DNA of 64,000 nt from Tolypeutes matacus (GCA_026826555.1 JAKSZT010053764.1:33773611-33837610), one strand, 5' to 3'. Shown: positions 12,637-22,929, counted from the stretch's first letter. The notes: generated from the sequence alone by a model not told the origin. Numbers and translations are program-made.

Positions 12637-13525
12637 AACAGTTTTATTAAGATATAATTCTCATACCATACAATTTACCCATTTCAAGTGTACGGTTCAG
12701 TGGCTTTTAATATATTCACTGAGTTGTGCATCCATCGTGACAATCAACTTTAGACCATTTTCATTACCCCTAAAAGAAATCCTGTATTCCTTAGTTATCA
12801 CCGCACCCTCCCATCCTACGCCTAGCCCTAAGAAACCACTAATCTATTTAATATTTCCAAAGATTTTATTAAACGAACAGAATCATACAATATGTAGTTC
12901 AAGGTTCACTCATGTTGTAGTATGTATCAGTACTTCATTCCTTTATATGACTGAATAATATTCCATTATATGGATATAATCACTTTGGTTATCTATTCAT
13001 CCATTGATGAATCTTTGGGTGGTTTCCACTTTTTGGCTATTATGAACAATGCTGCATTAATATTAATGTAAAGTTTTAAAAATGTGAATATATGTTTTCA
13101 GTTCTCTTGGGTCTAGATCTAGGAATGGAATTACTGTGCTATATGATAACACTATGCTTTACCTTTTGAGAATCTGCCAGACCTTTTCCCACTGTGGCTT
13201 CACAATTTTACATTTCCACCAGCAGAGTATGAGGGTTCCAATTTATCCACATCCTTACCAGTGCTTCTTATTTTCTTCCTTTTTGTGTTAGCCATACTAA
13301 TGGGTGTGAAGTGGTATCTTATTGTGGCTTAATTTGCATTAACCTAAAGATGGTGAACATCTTTTCACATGCTTTTTGGACATTTGTATATTTTTGGGAG
13401 AAATGTCTATTAAAATTCTTTGTCCATTTTTTAATTGGTTTGTCTGTCTTTTTGCTGTTTAGTTGTAAGAGTTCTTTATATATTCTGAATAGCAGACCTT
13501 TATCAGAGATATAATTTGCACTGCC
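12637..13525 (-). repeat. 5'-truncated L1M, antisense copy 1
   Basis: Starts with the L1 3'-end text 'gttttattaagatataatt' and runs through 'tatgaacaatgctgcat', 'gggtgtgaagtggtatct' and 'agttctttatatattctga', all reverse complements of L1M 3' UTR and ORF2 3' sequence. Reading frames are broken. Confidence 0.75.
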
Positions 13526-13534
13526 TTCTGTTTC

Positions 13535-14460
13535 TATGGATTTGCCTATTGTGGCTATTTCATGTAAATGAAATCATACAATATGTAGCCTCTTGTGTCT
13601 GACCTTTCATTTAACATGTTTTCCTGGCTCATCCACATTGTAATAAGTATTAGAACTTCATTCTTTTTATGGCTGAATAATTTTCCATTGTATGCATATA
13701 CCATAATTTGCTTATCCATTCACTAGTTGATGGAAAGTTGGGTCATTTATATCTTTTGGCTATTGTGAAGAGTGCTGCTATGAATATTCATGTAGAAGTA
13801 TTTGGTTTTTTTTAATTGAACACCTGGTTTTTAATTTTTTTCTGATATACACCTAAGAGTGGAATTGCTGAAATCACATGGTAATTTATGTTTAACTTTT
13901 TATGGACTCACCAAACTGTTTTCTGCAGCTGCTGCACCATTTTTCCTTCCTACCAGAAATGTATGAGAGTTCCAGTTTCTCCAAATCTTCACCAGCACTT
14001 GTCATTTTCTGTTTTTTTTTTAATTTTTATTATTATATCATCCTAGTGGGTGTGAAGTGATTTTCCTCTGCATTTCCTTAATTACTAATGATGCTGAGCA
14101 TATTTTCATGTGCTTGCTGGACATTCATATATCTTCTTAGAAGAAATGTCTATTCAAGTCCTGTGCCTATTTTTTTAACTGCTTGTTGTCATTGAGTTGT
14201 AAGAGTTCTTTATATATTCTAGATGGTAGACCTTATAAGGTGTATGATTTGCCCATATGTTCTCCTATTCCATCTGTTGTCTTTTCACTTTCTTGATATT
14301 GTCCTTTAACACATAAAAGTTTTTTATTTTGATGAAGTCCAATTTATCTATTTTGTCTTGTGCTTTTGGTGTCATAGCTAAGGAACCATTGCTAAATCTA
14401 AGATCATGAAGATTTAGCCTTGTGTTTTCTTCTAAGAATTTTATAGTTTTAGCTCTTCAT
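13535..14460 (-). repeat. 5'-truncated L1M, antisense copy 2
   Basis: Covers again the L1 region just seen in copy 1 ('attgtgaagagtgctgc', 'gtgggtgtgaagtgat', 'agttctttatatattctag') and then continues further into ORF2 ('gatgaagtccaatttatc', 'gcttttggtgtcatagct'). It is therefore a second element or a duplication in the same orientation. Confidence 0.75.
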
Positions 14461-15420
14461 TTTGGTATTTTTCCACTTTCTACTGATTGTCTTGAGCTCA
14501 CTAAATATCTCCTTATAGTAATTAATTAGCTTTTACAACCATGAATTGAGCTCTTCATTAATGTCATTGTGTTTTTCACTTCTTTAATATCCGCTCAAAT
14601 TTTTTTCATATATTGCAGTTATCTGTTGAGTTTCTTCATAGTATTTTGTATTTTGGAACAGATAAATCAGCTAATTAAAAAATTGTGTCCGATAGCATCT
14701 ATATAAGAACACCTTTGGGTTTATTTTTATTGTCTCTATTTTCTCTTATTTTCATTTCTTGGTATTTCTAGTAATTTTGATTGAATGTTGAGAATTGGGT
14801 GAAAAATTGAAAAGGCTCTGAAAAACATTGTCTTCCTCTGGAGATATCTGGCAGATAACAGAGAATTAGATTAACCCAATCCAATCACAGACTTGTAAAG
14901 CTCATTCTACTTTTGGTTTTCCTCTACTCCAGAGGTATACCCTTTCAGAGGTTCCTTTAGAAAACCTGGAAACTCATAAGGCCTGTCCAACTTACAGGTC
15001 TTGAATTCCAAATTATTTCTCCCTAGCAAAAAGGTACACAAAAATTCTCTAATGCATTTCAACCATTTTTTTCTTGACTTCTTAGGCTTTTGTCCTCAGA
15101 TGAATCACCAAATGGCTCAAAAGGAAAATGAATGTCAAGTGTTAGACTCACTTCTCTGTAAAGCACTTCTCCCAAGAATTTTGGTTTCTCAATACCAGGC
15201 TTCTTTAACAGCCTGGAAGTCCAAGTTTTGTCTCACCAGGCTTATGTGATTGCCTAAAGTAATTCTGGCCTCTCCACTTCTAAGCAACCACTCTTTTTTT
15301 GCCTTCCTTCTCAGCCCACCTCCTCATTCCAGGACCCAGCAATGCCCTGAGAAATATCAGCAGGCTGAAAAATTGAGCTCATTTCACCAAGCTTTGTTTC
15401 TCACAATGATATGAGGTCTC
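14461..15420 (-). repeat. Old L1 3'-UTR-like antisense sequence
   Basis: Phrases such as 'tcatatattgcagttatctg', 'gagtttcttcatagt' and 'ttggtatttctagtaattt' resemble antisense L1M 3' UTR. Diverged; boundaries are uncertain. Confidence 0.45.
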
Positions 15421-15864
15421 CAGTCACTTCTGTAACAGTAGCAATCAGATGCCTACCAACAAATGTTTTGTATTTTTTCTGGCTTTTTTTCCTACTCATT
15501 GGGAGCATTGGTATGCTATAATTTACATCATCAAGCCAAAAGCAGAAATCTCCTGATTAAATTTTTATTTATGACTTATTATCCAGGATTGTTTTCATAA
15601 TGTTTATTTCATTTTAGGTAGTCTTTCAAATATGAACGTTTCTAAAATTTACCCATTTAAGTTTTTTGAAAAGAGGAGGTCCACTTAAGAAATCTATACT
15701 TCCAAATATGTAGTTACTTCATAATTTTAGAATTTGTTTTTTTGGATGAACTTCTCCATCTTAGATTTCAGGCCAAAGGTGGATATTTCAGAAAAAAACA
15801 AAACAAAAACTAAGTAACTTTTTTTGTGTTCTTTGGTTAGTAAATATGATGAATATATATGTAT

Positions 15865-15869
15865 GCATA
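15865..15869. repeat. Target-site duplication of the ERV, left
   Basis: GCATA lies directly before the 5' LTR start TGTTAG and is repeated exactly at 22,307-22,311 after the 3' LTR end. A 5-bp duplication fits class I retroviral integration and shows the two LTRs belong to one insertion. Confidence 0.85.
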
Positions 15870-16349
15870 TGTTAGAAGTCCCCCCTTATGAAGTTTGCAA
15901 TGGTTAATAGGTCATAAGACGTGCCTACATGCTCCTGCTCACAGAGGCAGCTCATCTCCCCCCAAGAATGAACAAAACATCCATATCATAGTGGGGGTGG
16001 AGCACTGTGATAAGCACTTTTACCCCTTCCAGGTCCAGGCCTCACCAACCCCTCCTGTATTCCAAGAATAACCCACCTCCTAGCCCACTTCCCCCCAAGC
16101 CATACATGGAAAGAATTCACTTTTATAGCCCCTTATTGGTCCCAGGCTGCACTCAGTTTCTAATCCCCTTCCCATGCACTAAGGTTTCCCCACCTATTGA
16201 TGTACTGTATAAAGTCATATCCACCATCTTCCACGGGTGGGCTGAAATCTATTCTTCAGACTCCCTCCACTGGGAGAGCTTCTCAATAAACTTCCTGCCT
16301 GCAATCATCAGTCTCTGCGTCCCAGTGAGCACTGCCATTTTCTCCAACA
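15870..16349 (+). repeat. 5' LTR of the ERV
   Basis: 480 bp from TGTTAG to CCAACA. It aligns end to end with 21,826-22,306. A TATA box (TATAAA, 16,208-16,213) and a polyadenylation signal (AATAAA, 16,285-16,290) are spaced as expected for U3/R/U5, putting the cap site near 16,235-16,245. By eye about 35 substitutions separate the two LTRs, nearly all transitions. Confidence 0.95.
16208..16213 (+). promoter_or_regulatory. TATA box of the 5' LTR
   Basis: TATAAA in the U3 region, 72 bp before the AATAAA signal. The equivalent in the 3' LTR is at 22,165-22,170. Whether it is active cannot be read from sequence. Confidence 0.7.
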
Positions 16350-16351
16350 TT

Positions 16352-16369
16352 TGGTGCTGAAAAACCCAG
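16352..16369 (+). promoter_or_regulatory. Primer-binding site, tRNA-Phe-like
   Basis: Two bases after the LTR end the sequence reads TGGTGCTGAAAAACCCAG. It resembles the complement of the tRNA-Phe 3' end (TGGTGCCGAAACCC...), with one substitution and two extra A. This is the minus-strand primer site of the provirus. A different tRNA cannot be fully excluded. Confidence 0.7.
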
Positions 16370-16496
16370 GTCTGGGGTCACTGGGACTGACAGGTTGGTG
16401 AGGAATTTCCACCTTGCTGCTGCCAAGAGAATCCATCCAACATCGGACACCGAATCGTAGCTGGGTGAGTCAAGGATTTCTCTGCCGGAGGATCCT

Positions 16497-16530
<34 letters not shown>

Positions 16531-16612
16531 TTTTCCGTTGTCCAGGACAACCCACTGAAAACCGAAAATCCCAGCACTAGGTCAGTGATCCTCACCAACC
16601 CCAGGGGCCACA
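16370..16612 (+). other. ERV untranslated leader with CT tract
   Basis: Leader between primer site and first long frame. It contains a (CT)n microsatellite at 16,498-16,528. No gag-like coding sequence is present, so the leader runs directly into RT sequence. Confidence 0.7.
16464..16470 (+). promoter_or_regulatory. Candidate 5' splice donor for env mRNA
   Basis: G|GTGAGT matches the mammalian donor consensus and lies in the leader, where simple retroviruses place the donor of the spliced env message. The candidate acceptor is at 20,010. Inference from position and consensus only. Confidence 0.5.
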
Positions 16613-17518
16613 ATGGGTGGGGGGCCTGTGTCCTCTTTCACAAACATTCCCCAGTATCTTTTGTCCCTTAGTTCTCAACAAGGTCTTAAACTGACTATTG
16701 ATAAGCTCCTTGCTGCTGGTCTTCTGTGTCCAACTAATTCACCATTTAACACCCCCATCCTAACAGTAAAAAAGCCAAATGGGAGCTATTGCCTTGTACA
16801 AGATCTTAGAGCTATTAACGAAGGCACACAGCCTATCGTTTCCCTAGTTCCTAACCTGTACAATCTTTTGTCACATATACCTCTTCAAACTACATGTTAT
16901 ACCATAATTGACCTCAAAGATGCCTTTTTCACTATTCCTCTAGACGAAACTTCCCAAAACATTTTTGCTTTCACTTGAGTGGACCCTGAGGACCCCCTAA
17001 ATCCCCAACAGTTAACGTGGACGGTCCTTCCCCAGAGCCTTAGAGATAGTCCTCATAGTTTTGGACAGGTTCTACACCAAGATCTCTCTGACCTTCAGCT
17101 TCCCTCCAGTACCCTCCGTCAATATGTTGATGACTTACTCCTCTATAGCCCCTCCTTACAAACCTCTATAACTCACACTATCACTCTACTTAACTTTCTC
17201 GGGGATAAGGGATATTGTGTCTCTCCAAGCAAAGGACAATTTTTCAAAACCAAAGTAGCCTTTCTAGGTCTTCATCTTTCCCCCTCACATAAGCATCTAA
17301 CTGCAGACTGTATCCAACTCATCAGAGACTATCTTCTCCCACATACCAAGGCAGAGCTCCTTTCTTTCTTAGGGCTAGTCAACTTTTTCCATCTCTGGAT
17401 TCCAAATTTTGGACCTATGTCTAAATCCCTCTACCAAGCCACTTCTGGAGACCTGCATAACCACTCGATTGCCCTCTATCGTTCAAGCCTGCCTTCTGTA
17501 AACTTAAAGAAGCCTTAA
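16613..17518 (+). pseudogene. pol: ERV pol: reverse transcriptase, broken
   Basis: Encodes the fingers and palm of a retroviral reverse transcriptase, which copies the RNA genome into DNA. Recognisable RT sequence starts near 16,636 (NIPQYLLS). Motifs in order: SPFNTPI, KPNGSY, DLRAIN, TIIDLKDAFF (first catalytic Asp) and YVDD at 17,123-17,134 (the other two Asp). An in-frame TGA at 16,976-16,978 divides the frame. After about 17,475 the reading shifts, so the stop at 17,518 is not the natural end. The first codons, ATG GGT GGG GGG at 16,613, look like a retroviral gag start (Met-Gly) joined to RT, suggesting an internal deletion of gag and protease. It is non-functional as it stands. Confidence 0.9.
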
Positions 17519-18452
17519 TGATGATACCCACTCTAGCCTTTCCTAACTCTGCTGAACCCTTTTCCCTCTACATCAATACCCGACATGGATATGCACTAGG
17601 AATCTTAACACAACCTACGGCCCAATAATCGAGTCATCGCCCACTTCTCCAAACAAATCCTGTAACCCTTGGTTGGCCTACTTGCCTCAAAACCCTTGCC
17701 ACTGCTTCCCTTCTGGTGCAAGAAAGCTTTAATCCGATAAATCATCTTGATGTTTTTCCCTCACATTCCTTATCTCCTCTCTTAATTCACAAAGCTACCT
17801 CATCTCTCTCCTCCACTCTCCTCCAAACCCTCCATGCAAACCTTCTACAAAACCCCGGAGTCTTCCTACACCACTGTCAATCCTGTCACCCTCCTTCCCA
17901 CTGAACCCAACCCACCCCCAAATACACCTGACACTAATTACATACATGATTGTAGTGATGTGCTTGATCTCCTTGCCAAGCCCCTTCCTAATATTTTAGA
18001 CACCCCTTTTCCTAATCCTATTCATACATGGTTTATTGATGGCAGTTCTACGAAACTTAACACCACCACTCAGTCTGGATATGCTATTGTTACCTTAACT
18101 GAAACTGTTGAGTCAGGTCCCCTTCCCCCGTATGACCTCCCAACAATCTGAGCTCATAGCCCTCACCAGAGCACTAGTCAGAGGCAAGGGGCAAGCCCTA
18201 AACATCTACACTGACTCCAAATACGCATATCACATCCTACACTCACACACCCACATCTGGCGGGAGAGAGGGTTCCTAATGTTTAGTGGATCCTCCATTG
18301 TCAACAAAGATCTCATCCTACAGTTACTCAAAAAGGCATCACTTCCAACCCGAGCCACGATAATTCACTGCAAAGGGCACCAAAAATCAAATTCCCCTAT
18401 ATCTGTTGGAAATGACCGAGCCTATGCTGAAGCCAAAGTGCAGGCTACCTAA
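17519..18452 (+). pseudogene. pol: ERV pol: connection and RNase H, broken
   Basis: The thumb/connection part (17,519-17,950) is decayed with several stops and frame changes. RNase H, which removes RNA from RNA-DNA hybrids during reverse transcription, follows in two frames, 17,834-18,151 and 18,108-18,452. The four acidic positions of the family are visible: Asp in FIDGSS (18,038), Glu in SELIAL (18,150), Asp in YTDSKYA (18,213) and Asp in GNDRA (18,414). The frame change lies near 18,110-18,150, between the first Asp and the Glu. The product is broken although the catalytic residues survive. Confidence 0.85.
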
Positions 18453-18549
18453 CCCTACTTAGGTTTACACTCCGCTGTCACACCCGTTCTTCTAGTACTT
18501 CCATACCCTGCCCCCCCATACACCTAAAGCAACCTTAAAGTTCCCCCTT

Positions 18550-19662
18550 ATGGGAGCAGAACAAATTGAGGGGTGGCTCATGAAAAACAGAAAAATTCTT
18601 TTACCTGAATTAAAAACACATGACATTCTCACCTCCCTGTACAACCAGTACCACGTGGGACACAAACCGCTTTCACAACTCTTATCTAACTCTCTACACT
18701 GCCCTAAACTCTCAAGACATTTGAAAGAAACGACAAAAAGCTGCTCTATTTGTCAACAAGCTAATATCCACTGAGGCTCTACATCTCTCTCTTTCACAGC
18801 CCACCAATTTAGAGGCTCTAAGCCAGGACAAGACTGGCAATTAGACTTTACCCATAGGCCACCTGTGAAGAAGGTTAAATACCTCTTGGTCTTTGTAGAC
18901 ACCTTTTCTGGATGGGTTGAAACATTTCCAGTCACCTCTGTGTGGGCTGATATTGTAATTAACATCCTGTTAACAGAAATAATCCCCAGATTTGGCCTTC
19001 CCTCTTCTCTGCAGTCAGATAACAGGACAGCCTTCACCTCACAGATCACAAAAAGGGTTTGTAGTGCCTTAGGGATCACCTGGAAGTTACATATTCCTTA
19101 CAGACCTCAGTCCTCCAGAAAAGTTGAGCGTGTAAACGGGATCCTAAAACAACACTTAACCAAATTAACAACGCAGGTACAGACACCATGGACTGAACTG
19201 CGGCCTTTAGCTCTCATGAGAATTCGAATCCTTCCTCGAAACCCACACTTCCTAAGCCCCTTTGAAATCATGTATGGATGCCCTTTTACTCTTACCAATA
19301 TATCCTCCCAGCCATCAGATTTCGATAGCAATATAGTCGGACTAACACAAATGCGTTCATTCCTGCATCAGCTAACTGACTCCACTCCTCCTGCGCCAGA
19401 ACCTTCTGCCCCCTCGCTGCCTATTCATCCAGGTGACTGGGTATACCTAAAGGCCTTACACCCCAAACCTTTAACCCCAAAGTGGATGGGTTCTTTTCTT
19501 GTCCTTCTAACCATCCCCACCGCAGCAAAACTTTTGAACTTCCTGTCGTGGATATTCTTTTCCAGATTGAAGCCAGCTCTACCACCTTCTGCAGACAGCA
19601 AACTACGAGACCCTGAGGCTCAAGATAAGCACACCTGTGAACCTTGGGGGACCTATGATTGA
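18550..19662 (+). pseudogene. pol: ERV pol: integrase, one premature stop
   Basis: Integrase inserts viral DNA into the host genome. The whole segment is in one frame, interrupted only by TGA at 18,772-18,774. The N-terminal zinc finger shows HVGH and CSIC (18,742-18,753). The core shows Asp in LDFT (18,844), Asp in QSDN (19,018) and Glu in KVER (19,126); the last two are 35 residues apart, the D,D35E hallmark. The C-terminal part has a GDWVYLK strand and ends in SRLKPA, typical of gamma-type integrases with a GPY/F module. It is the best preserved part of pol. Natural stop at 19,660-19,662. Confidence 0.9.
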
Positions 19663-19999
19663 AACTCATGAGGGACAGAGGTCACAACACTCCAAACGCA
19701 GGTGGTATCGCCCCCTTTGACACTTCAGGTTCTTCTTAACTCTTACCCTTTCCTTCCGTGGCTTGTCTACAAAGTACACTTAACCCTGGCAGCATCAACA
19801 CACATGGTACTATCCAGAGCCAACACTCTTTGTAGTATTTATTCTATCCTCACACTTAGCTGACTTTGTTGTCCCTTGCACTCTTTCGCTCCAGCACTAC
19901 CTTGATGTCACCCAGGACCTGTGGTTACAAGGAGATTTTTCTGATTTTTACCCCGAAGAATTCCTTTTCTTCTCCTTTGCCACCCTCTTCCTTTTCTTT

Positions 20000-20010
20000 A
20001 CTGACTAAAG
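20000..20010 (+). promoter_or_regulatory. Candidate 3' splice acceptor for env
   Basis: A pyrimidine-rich run at 19,983-19,999, a branch-like CTGAC and then AAAG end at 20,010, ten bases before the env ATG at 20,021. Together with the leader donor this fits a spliced env message. Inference. Confidence 0.5.
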
Positions 20011-20020
20011 TCTTTCTACA

Positions 20021-20963
20021 ATGGATGTCCTATATTTTATCGTCCCACTCCTCTTTGCACTAACTTCTCAAAAAATCCCTTATCATTCCCTTACAGACAC
20101 TATCCAAACCATAGAAACCGTAATTAACCATTCTGATTGCTGGATATGCCCTGACCATACCCACGCTGAAACCAAAACTTTCCTGCATGTTCACCCCCTA
20201 ATATACTGGCTTTGGAGGCCAATGGGTTACAGACCACCCCTACAAGTTTACCAGAATATGAAGATATACTTATTCTCCGTCAGGCCTTAAACATCTCTCA
20301 TTCAGGGGAAAATTCAGATTCTATTGGTATGGTCACAATCCTAATGGACAAACCTTTTTTATGCTTTAAATTTACCTATTCACATGACCTTATGCAACTA
20401 ATTTAGGACATATACCCACTACATCTTGTGATCATACTGTACTCTTTAACACTACTACACTGCACTGGCAGGCAGATTTGAAAGTGCCAAACAAACATCT
20501 TAATTAAACCCCATTTTGGAATGACTCAGGCATCAATCAAACACTACCTTCACAAGGAAGCAATAAAAATTATAGTGAAAATGTACTGTGCTTCAATAGC
20601 TCTTATAGACAAACCGAGTTATTCGGAGTAGGAACACAATCGGGACAATTATTCAGGTTAAAACCTAGAAAAAAACCAAAGAATTTCTTCACTTTTCTTT
20701 TCTGAAATCTCTTCTGTCAGAATAAACTAACATTGACCCTTCCAAACCCCATTACTCTCCATTATGTGCTAATGTAGTTTATGGCCAATTCAGCATTCCC
20801 AATCACCCACATTCTTATTTTATTCCCTCAGGCCCCTCAACAGCGCTACAGTTTTCTATTTTCTGTGTGATAATACTGCATATCTAACACTTTCTACGGT
20901 ATGGACAGGAACTTGCACTATAGTATCTATTATTCCTAACATTACCATTCTAAAACCCAAGAT
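20021..20963 (+). pseudogene. env: ERV env surface subunit (SU), decayed
   Basis: Surface part of the envelope glycoprotein, which in a living virus binds the cell receptor. It starts at ATG 20,021 with a hydrophobic signal-peptide-like stretch (about residues 3-16). CWIC at codons 40-43 is the CxxC motif of gamma-type SU, and its early position is reminiscent of HERV-FRD-type env. The first frame stops at 20,290. Continuation is visible in another frame (20,212-20,406), after which 20,407-20,960 is broken by many stops. An upstream start cannot be excluded. Confidence 0.75.
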
Positions 20964-21566
20964 ATGGCCTCCTCTGGACAAATACCTAATCTTGGTTCTT
21001 TTCTTGAAATCTCACTTCAGCCTCAACAACTGAGTGAACGAAAAAAGAGGCACTTCTTAGGAGACCCAGAATTTGGATATCACGCCCATTATAATTCTAT
21101 CCTGGCACCGTCTTTGCAGTCTGTTCTGGTTTGTAGGTATTCCAATGCTAGAACGAGCAACTCTAAATATCTCCCTCACATTACACCTGTCCTGGAATGC
21201 ACCATACAGGTCATAAACAATCAACAACTGGAAATTAACAGCCTGGCATCAGTTGTCATACAAAACAGGAGAGCATTGGATGTCCTCACCGCTGTCACAA
21301 GAGGCACTTGTGCAATCATAAATGAGACTTGTTTCTATATTAATAGAATGGTGCAGGCAGAAGAAAATCTCAAAAATTTAAAGGAAAACATAGAAATCAT
21401 TCAGAGGGCCCAAGACAACAGCTACAGAAATCAATCATGGTTATTTTCATTTCTTTCTTACTTCTCCTCACCCCTAAAATCAATCCTTCCACTCATTATA
21501 ATACCACTACTGATAGAATTGCTGTTGCTTCTTTTTGGTCCTTGTCTCTCACAGCTTCTTATCTGA
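20964..21566 (+). pseudogene. env: ERV env transmembrane subunit (TM), open 200 codons
   Basis: The membrane-anchored fusion part of env remains as an uninterrupted frame of 200 codons. A furin-type site RKKR lies at codons 26-29 (21,039-21,050). An immunosuppressive-domain-like segment begins IQNRRALD at codon 99. A Cys-x6-Cys pair lies at codons 116 and 123, but the third Cys of the CX6CC pattern is Phe. A hydrophobic anchor spans about codons 171-195. The segment after RKKR does not read as a clean hydrophobic fusion peptide. The cytoplasmic tail is cut by the stop at 21,564-21,566. The ATG at 20,964 is internal to the ancestral env, so this is a remnant and not a gene start. Confidence 0.85.
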
Positions 21567-21825
21567 TTCACATGCTGAATTGTACAATCAGCAACTCAGG
21601 AATATGTGGACGGCATCTTCTTGCTACATGAACGCCAATACCAATCTCTTTGGGACCAGAAATCAGAACTCACTGGACAGAAGGGAAGGGAACCCTTCGC
21701 TGCCCCATAACAGCAGGAAGTAGCCAGACTGAGTCTATGTCCCAAATCCTCTCACTCTTCTGTTCTGCCCAGTATTCCCATTACTTAGGTCCTTCATCAT
21801 ATATATATAATCAAAGAGTTAGGAA
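21567..21825 (+). other. ERV env tail remnant and weak polypurine tract
   Basis: Decayed cytoplasmic-tail coding sequence and 3' untranslated DNA. The AAAGAGTTAGGAA just before the 3' LTR (21,813-21,825) is the likely remains of the polypurine tract that primes plus-strand synthesis, now interrupted by TT. Confidence 0.6.
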
Positions 21826-22306
21826 TGTTAGAGGTTCCCCCTTATGAGGTTTGCAATGATTAATAGGTCATAAGACCTGTCTACGTGCTCCTGCTCACAG
21901 AGGCAGCTCATCTCCCCCCCAAGAATGAACAAAACATCCATATCACAGTGGGGGTGGAGCACTGTGATAAGGACTTTTACCCCTTCCAGGCCCAGGCCTC
22001 ACCAACCCCTCCTGCATTCCAAGAATAACCCACCTCCTAGCCCACTACCCCCCAAGCCATACACGGAAAGAATTCACTTTTACAGCCCCTTATTGGCCCC
22101 AGGCTGCACTCAGTTTCTAACCCCTTCCCCACATACTAAGGTTTCCCCACCTATTGATGTACTATATAAAGTCATATCCACCACCTTCCACGGGTGGGCT
22201 GAAGTCTATTCTCCAAACCCCCTCCGCTGAGAGAGCTTCTCAATAAACTTCCTGCCTGCAATTGTCAGTCTCTGCATCCCAGTGAGCGCCACCATTTTCT
22301 CCAACA
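21826..22306 (+). repeat. 3' LTR of the ERV
   Basis: 481 bp, TGTTAG to CCAACA, homologous end to end with the 5' LTR. TATAAA at 22,165-22,170 and AATAAA at 22,242-22,247. One extra C in a C run accounts for the length difference. Confidence 0.95.
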
Positions 22307-22311
22307 GCATA
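22307..22311. repeat. Target-site duplication of the ERV, right
   Basis: GCATA, identical to 15,865-15,869. Confidence 0.85.
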
Positions 22312-22925
22312 TATGTAGAGAGAAAACTGACATATCAGTAGAAAATTAAACTTTCTCAAATGAAGGTAACATAGAAGCAGCTGCTGTTCTTTAAGTAGAA
22401 GAAACAATAGGATTGGTTTCAATTTTTAATTTATTTTCATGCAATTTTATGCCTTTTCAACACTCCTTTATTCTGCCAATAAAGTCTCAGTTTTTATTGT
22501 TTCACAGTATAGTCTCTGTAATTTATATATTATATAGTTTTTTTGTGTTGCTACTCATTTACTTTCATAATACTTATAATTAGGATTGTGCTAGAAGGCT
22601 TTTTCAATAGAAGGAGAGATCAAATTGAAAAGTGTGTGTATAAGAAAAAGGATGGGTGAAATGAATCACTTTCCAGGAGAGTGAAACTGTTTTCCCAAAG
22701 TATAAAGTGATCATAAAAAGTCATACTATTTTGAAGATATGAAATTAATATTGGTAAAGAAATTCTGGGTCCCCCCCAATTTAAAATGTCAGAGAACACA
22801 TGTATTGCAAAGTATCATTAAGATCTTCAAGTTCAGGTTAATTCATTTCTTAACTACTGACATGATTATTACAAAGAATTCTTAAAATCATACAAGATTA
22901 TGTTATATAGGAAAAATAATTTATT
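22312..22925. other. No recognised feature
   Basis: AT-rich flank of the provirus; probably old L1-like sequence continuing from before the ERV, but nothing firm can be said. Confidence 0.4.
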
Positions 22926-22929
22926 TTAC

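Larger units (their letters stand above)
15870..22306 (+). mobile_element. Class I (gamma-type) endogenous retrovirus, gag/pro missing
   Basis: A two-LTR provirus of 6437 bp. In order: 5' LTR, primer-binding site, untranslated leader, pol (RT, RNase H, integrase), env (SU, TM), a weak purine tract and 3' LTR, flanked by the 5-bp duplication GCATA. Class I assignment rests on the integrase with a GPY/F-like C-terminal part, the CxxC motif in SU, the immunosuppressive-domain-like segment in TM and the roughly 480-bp LTRs. The Phe-type primer site and the position of the CxxC motif near residue 40 of env suggest relation to the HERV-F/FRD group, which is inference. gag and protease are not recognisable. 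pol and env carry stops and frameshifts, so the copy is dead as a virus. Confidence 0.95.

Noticed and set aside
16283..16555. Minus-strand frame with Arg-Glu repeats
   Set aside because: It is the antisense of the ERV leader; the repeats are the (CT)n microsatellite.
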